Shown: piece after piece, positions 5,469 to 6,895 of the stretch
Layout of the letters: each line of letters starts with the position of its first letter
Position numbering within the stretch: position 1 is the first letter of the stretch
Assembly: GCA_021296015.1 (NCBI GenBank)
Contig: JAGWBG010000076.1
Location: 1 to 6,895 of the forward strand
Source: Dehalococcoidia bacterium
GTDB lineage: Bacteria > Chloroflexota > Dehalococcoidia > Lucifugimonadales > JAGWBF01
DNA: 6,895 nt
Direction: 5' to 3'
Program-made: the position numbers and the translations under genes
Notes under the pieces: generated by a model
Seen by the model: only the letters and a program-made list of their open reading frames with translations
What the model was told of the DNA's origin: nothing
The model's database searches: none

Positions 5469-6649
5469 GAATAGAGCCAATTGACCCAACCGTGATTGAG
5501 CTGGCCAGGCTGTTGGAGAACAACTCTATAGGTGTGACATACCTGACCCCCCGTCCAGGAGGAGGAAGCCTGACCGGCGAGGTCGCTCAAGAGGTGGAGC
5601 GGGCACTGGCAACCCTGGAAGGGTCCGCATGTATGCCGGATGGTCTGGTTTATGGGAACGGCTGTTTTGCCATAGCCAGGTACACTGACGCCGCCGAGGT
5701 TTACCGGCGCATCTTGACGTGTAGTCCCGATGACCCGGCCGCCAGATTCAATCTGGGAGTGGCATATGTGCGACTCCAAATGTTTCGAGAGGCTGCCGAT
5801 GAGTTTACGACCCTGCTTGAGCAGGAGCCCTTCCTGGCCGAGGCCTATTACCAACGCGGTAATGCCTATGACGATCTGGGAAAACCCGACGCAGCGCTGG
5901 AGGACTATGCGCGGGCCATCAAGCTGAACCCCGATTATCTTCAGGCACTCTATAACCAGGGGATAGTCCTCTCCCGTCTTGGCCGGCACCTTGAGGCATT
6001 GGATGCCTTCGATCAGGTCATCACCCTCCGGCCTGACCTGTCTAACGCCTATCTCAACCGTGGTGCCTCCTTGGATGAGATGGGGCGACATGAGGAGGCT
6101 ATTGCCGATTACACCGCAGCCATACGCTACAATCCCTCCGGCTATAACGCTTACTTTAACCGGGCAAGGACCTGCTACTACCTGGGGTATATCCAAGAGG
6201 CCATTTCGGATTATTCCCAAGTCGTGGCACTCACGCCTGACGATGCCGAGGCATATAATAATCGAGGACTGGCTTTCGATGCTCTGGGAGATTACCAAAT
6301 GGCGATAGAAGATTATTCGCAGGCAATAGCCTTGCGCCCCCACTTTGCAGAGGCATACAACAACCGAGGAGCGGCGTTTGAAGCTCTGGAAAACGAGGAG
6401 GAGGCGTTACGTGAGTACCTGGCTGCCGTGGCTATAGCCGGTGACTACGCGGACGCCCACTACAACGCGGCTCGCCTGTACGCCAGGTCTGATGACCTCG
6501 ATAGATGCATACAGCATCTGGAGAAGGCTACGGAGCTGGAGCCGGAGCTACAAACGGATGCTGTCCAGAACGACGACCTGGGCTGGGTCCTGGAGCTTCA
6601 CAAGATGAGGGAGAACAGACAGGATTGGCTACATGGTCGGCAAGGCTAG
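5465..6649 (+). CDS. TPR-repeat protein, nine contiguous repeats
   Basis: 394 residues from the GTG at 5465. Residues 57-362 form nine tetratricopeptide repeats of exactly 34 residues without a gap (starts 57, 91, 125, 159, 193, 227, 261, 295, 329), with the expected pattern of W/Y-G-A/Y-A-P positions, for example NRGLAFDALGDY in repeat 7. Such superhelices bind other proteins; no catalytic domain, signal or membrane helix is visible, so it is probably a cytoplasmic scaffold or adaptor. The first 56 residues (with PTVIELARLLENN and EVAQEVERALATLEG helices) are not TPR; the last 32 are polar. The GTG overlaps the upstream stop (GTGA), suggesting coupling, but lacks a Shine-Dalgarno. ATG 5633 (residue 57) has one, GGAAGGG, and would begin exactly at the first repeat, so the start is uncertain. 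The TTG far upstream at 5267 lies inside the previous gene and is unlikely. The partner is unknown. Confidence 0.85.
   Translation: MRIEPIDPTVIELARLLENNSIGVTYLTPRPGGGSLTGEVAQEVERALATLEGSACMPDGLVYGNGCFAIARYTDAAEVYRRILTCSPDDPAARFNLGVAYVRLQMFREAADEFTTLLEQEPFLAEAYYQRGNAYDDLGKPDAALEDYARAIKLNPDYLQALYNQGIVLSRLGRHLEALDAFDQVITLRPDLSNAYLNRGASLDEMGRHEEAIADYTAAIRYNPSGYNAYFNRARTCYYLGYIQEAISDYSQVVALTPDDAEAYNNRGLAFDALGDYQMAIEDYSQAIALRPHFAEAYNNRGAAFEALENEEEALREYLAAVAIAGDYADAHYNAARLYARSDDLDRCIQHLEKATELEPELQTDAVQNDDLGWVLELHKMRENRQDWLHGRQG
5617..5623 (+). promoter_or_regulatory. Possible internal ribosome binding site for a shorter TPR product
   Basis: GGAAGGG lies 9 nt before the in-frame ATG at 5633, which encodes the first residue of TPR repeat 1. 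It may mark the true start of the TPR gene or a second, shorter product. The upstream codons still read like protein, so both starts remain open. Confidence 0.4.
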
Positions 6650-6660
6650 CGTCTGTTCCC

Positions 6661-6696
6661 GGCTTCAACGGTTTTATTCGGCGGCATCTTGAAGCC
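6661..6696. repeat. 8-bp inverted repeat between convergent genes
   Basis: GGCTTCAA (6661-6668) and TTGAAGCC (6689-6696) are perfect inverted copies separated by 20 bp. They lie in the 58-bp gap between the TPR stop and the stop of the convergent minus-strand gene. The place suits a shared terminator, but neither side has a T-run and the loop is large, so terminator function is only a guess. Confidence 0.35.
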
Positions 6697-6707
6697 TCTT
6701 CCGGCGA

Positions 6708-6895
6708 TCATTGGGGAGCACAGGCTCGGATGGCGGCCATCGCCTGGCCTTTGGCGTCCTCACCGGACGTGCGCGGGGATATGATTGGGAGGGTTATACC
6801 TGCTTGACGGTACTCTTGCACCTGTCTCCTGCACTGCTCAGGAGTACCTGCCACGGCAATCTTGTCTATGAGTTCCGGGGGCACCAGCTTCAGGG
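6708..6895 (-). CDS. C-terminal end of a second LLM-class (F420/flavin-dependent) oxidoreductase, cut by the window edge
   Basis: Minus-strand frame open from the right edge to a TGA at 6710-6708, giving 61 codons with no start in the window. The peptide begins LKLVPPELIDKIAVAGTPEQ and continues CRRQVQEYRQAGITLPIISP. This is the typical tail of luciferase-like TIM-barrel oxidoreductases: a (V)P.EL.D.IA.AGTPEEC helix, then a helix ending in YR.AG(V/I)TLP as the last barrel strand. The remaining residues form a short Ala-rich helix, which is how these proteins usually end. Full members are about 300-350 residues, so most of the gene lies beyond the window. It is convergent with the TPR gene, 58 bp away. 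It does not resemble the C-terminus of the LLM protein at 1363-2328, so it is a different subfamily. Cofactor and substrate are unknown. Confidence 0.75.
   Translation of the reverse strand, partial: LKLVPPELIDKIAVAGTPEQCRRQVQEYRQAGITLPIISPRTSGEDAKGQAMAAIRACAPQ

Noticed and set aside
5444..6343. 299-codon minus-strand open frame opposite the TPR gene
   Set aside because: Repetitive residues mirror the TPR repeats; no family pattern, and the + strand is plainly coding.
6505..6807. 100-codon + strand open frame across the TPR end and the right gap
   Set aside because: It is out of frame with the TPR gene and overlaps the minus-strand LLM tail; no family features.

Overview
The window looks like a piece of a moderately GC-rich bacterial chromosome from an F420-using lineage. 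It carries two coenzyme F420 biosynthesis genes (the end of cofD, and all of cofC) and two luciferase-like (LLM-class) oxidoreductases of the kind that often use F420. It also has a FabI-type enoyl-ACP reductase, a HpcH/HpaI-type aldolase, an EthD-like duplicated ferredoxin-fold protein and a TPR protein. This mix, together with the short GC-rich hairpin repeats, fits an uncultured Chloroflexota (Dehalococcoidia or SAR202-like) best. Actinobacteria also make F420, and no marker gene here settles the taxonomy, so this is inference.

Left block (1-4534), all on the + strand: 3' part of cofD, a 34-bp gap, cofC, a 65-bp gap, an LLM oxidoreductase, an exported thermonuclease-like protein whose GTG start overlaps the LLM stop by 4 bp, a HpcH/HpaI aldolase, and fabI. 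Gaps never exceed 65 bp, so this is probably one operon, or two if the weak promoter-like AT-rich gap at 1298-1362 is real. cofD and cofC supply F420 assembly and the adjacent LLM enzyme is a plausible F420 user. The nuclease, aldolase and fabI have no obvious biochemical link to F420.

Spacer (4535-4802): a 268-bp gap with three related GC-rich hairpins (a REP/MITE-like cluster), followed by a good sigma70-type promoter (TTGACA, 17 bp, TACACT) and a strong Shine-Dalgarno. This opens a second + strand unit: a two-domain EthD/dimeric alpha-beta-barrel-like protein, coupled by a 4-bp GTGA overlap to a protein with nine gap-free TPR repeats.

Right edge (6650-6895): a short inverted repeat lies between the TPR gene and a convergent minus-strand gene. 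Only the C-terminal 61 codons of that gene are in the window. It reads as the tail of a second LLM-class oxidoreductase, different from the first.

I found no RNA gene, CRISPR array, transposase or clear defence or mobile system. The more unusual points are the internally duplicated EthD-like protein coupled to the TPR protein, the InhA-like Phe in the FabI active site, the hairpin cluster, and the exported nuclease locked translationally to a flavin/F420 oxidoreductase.
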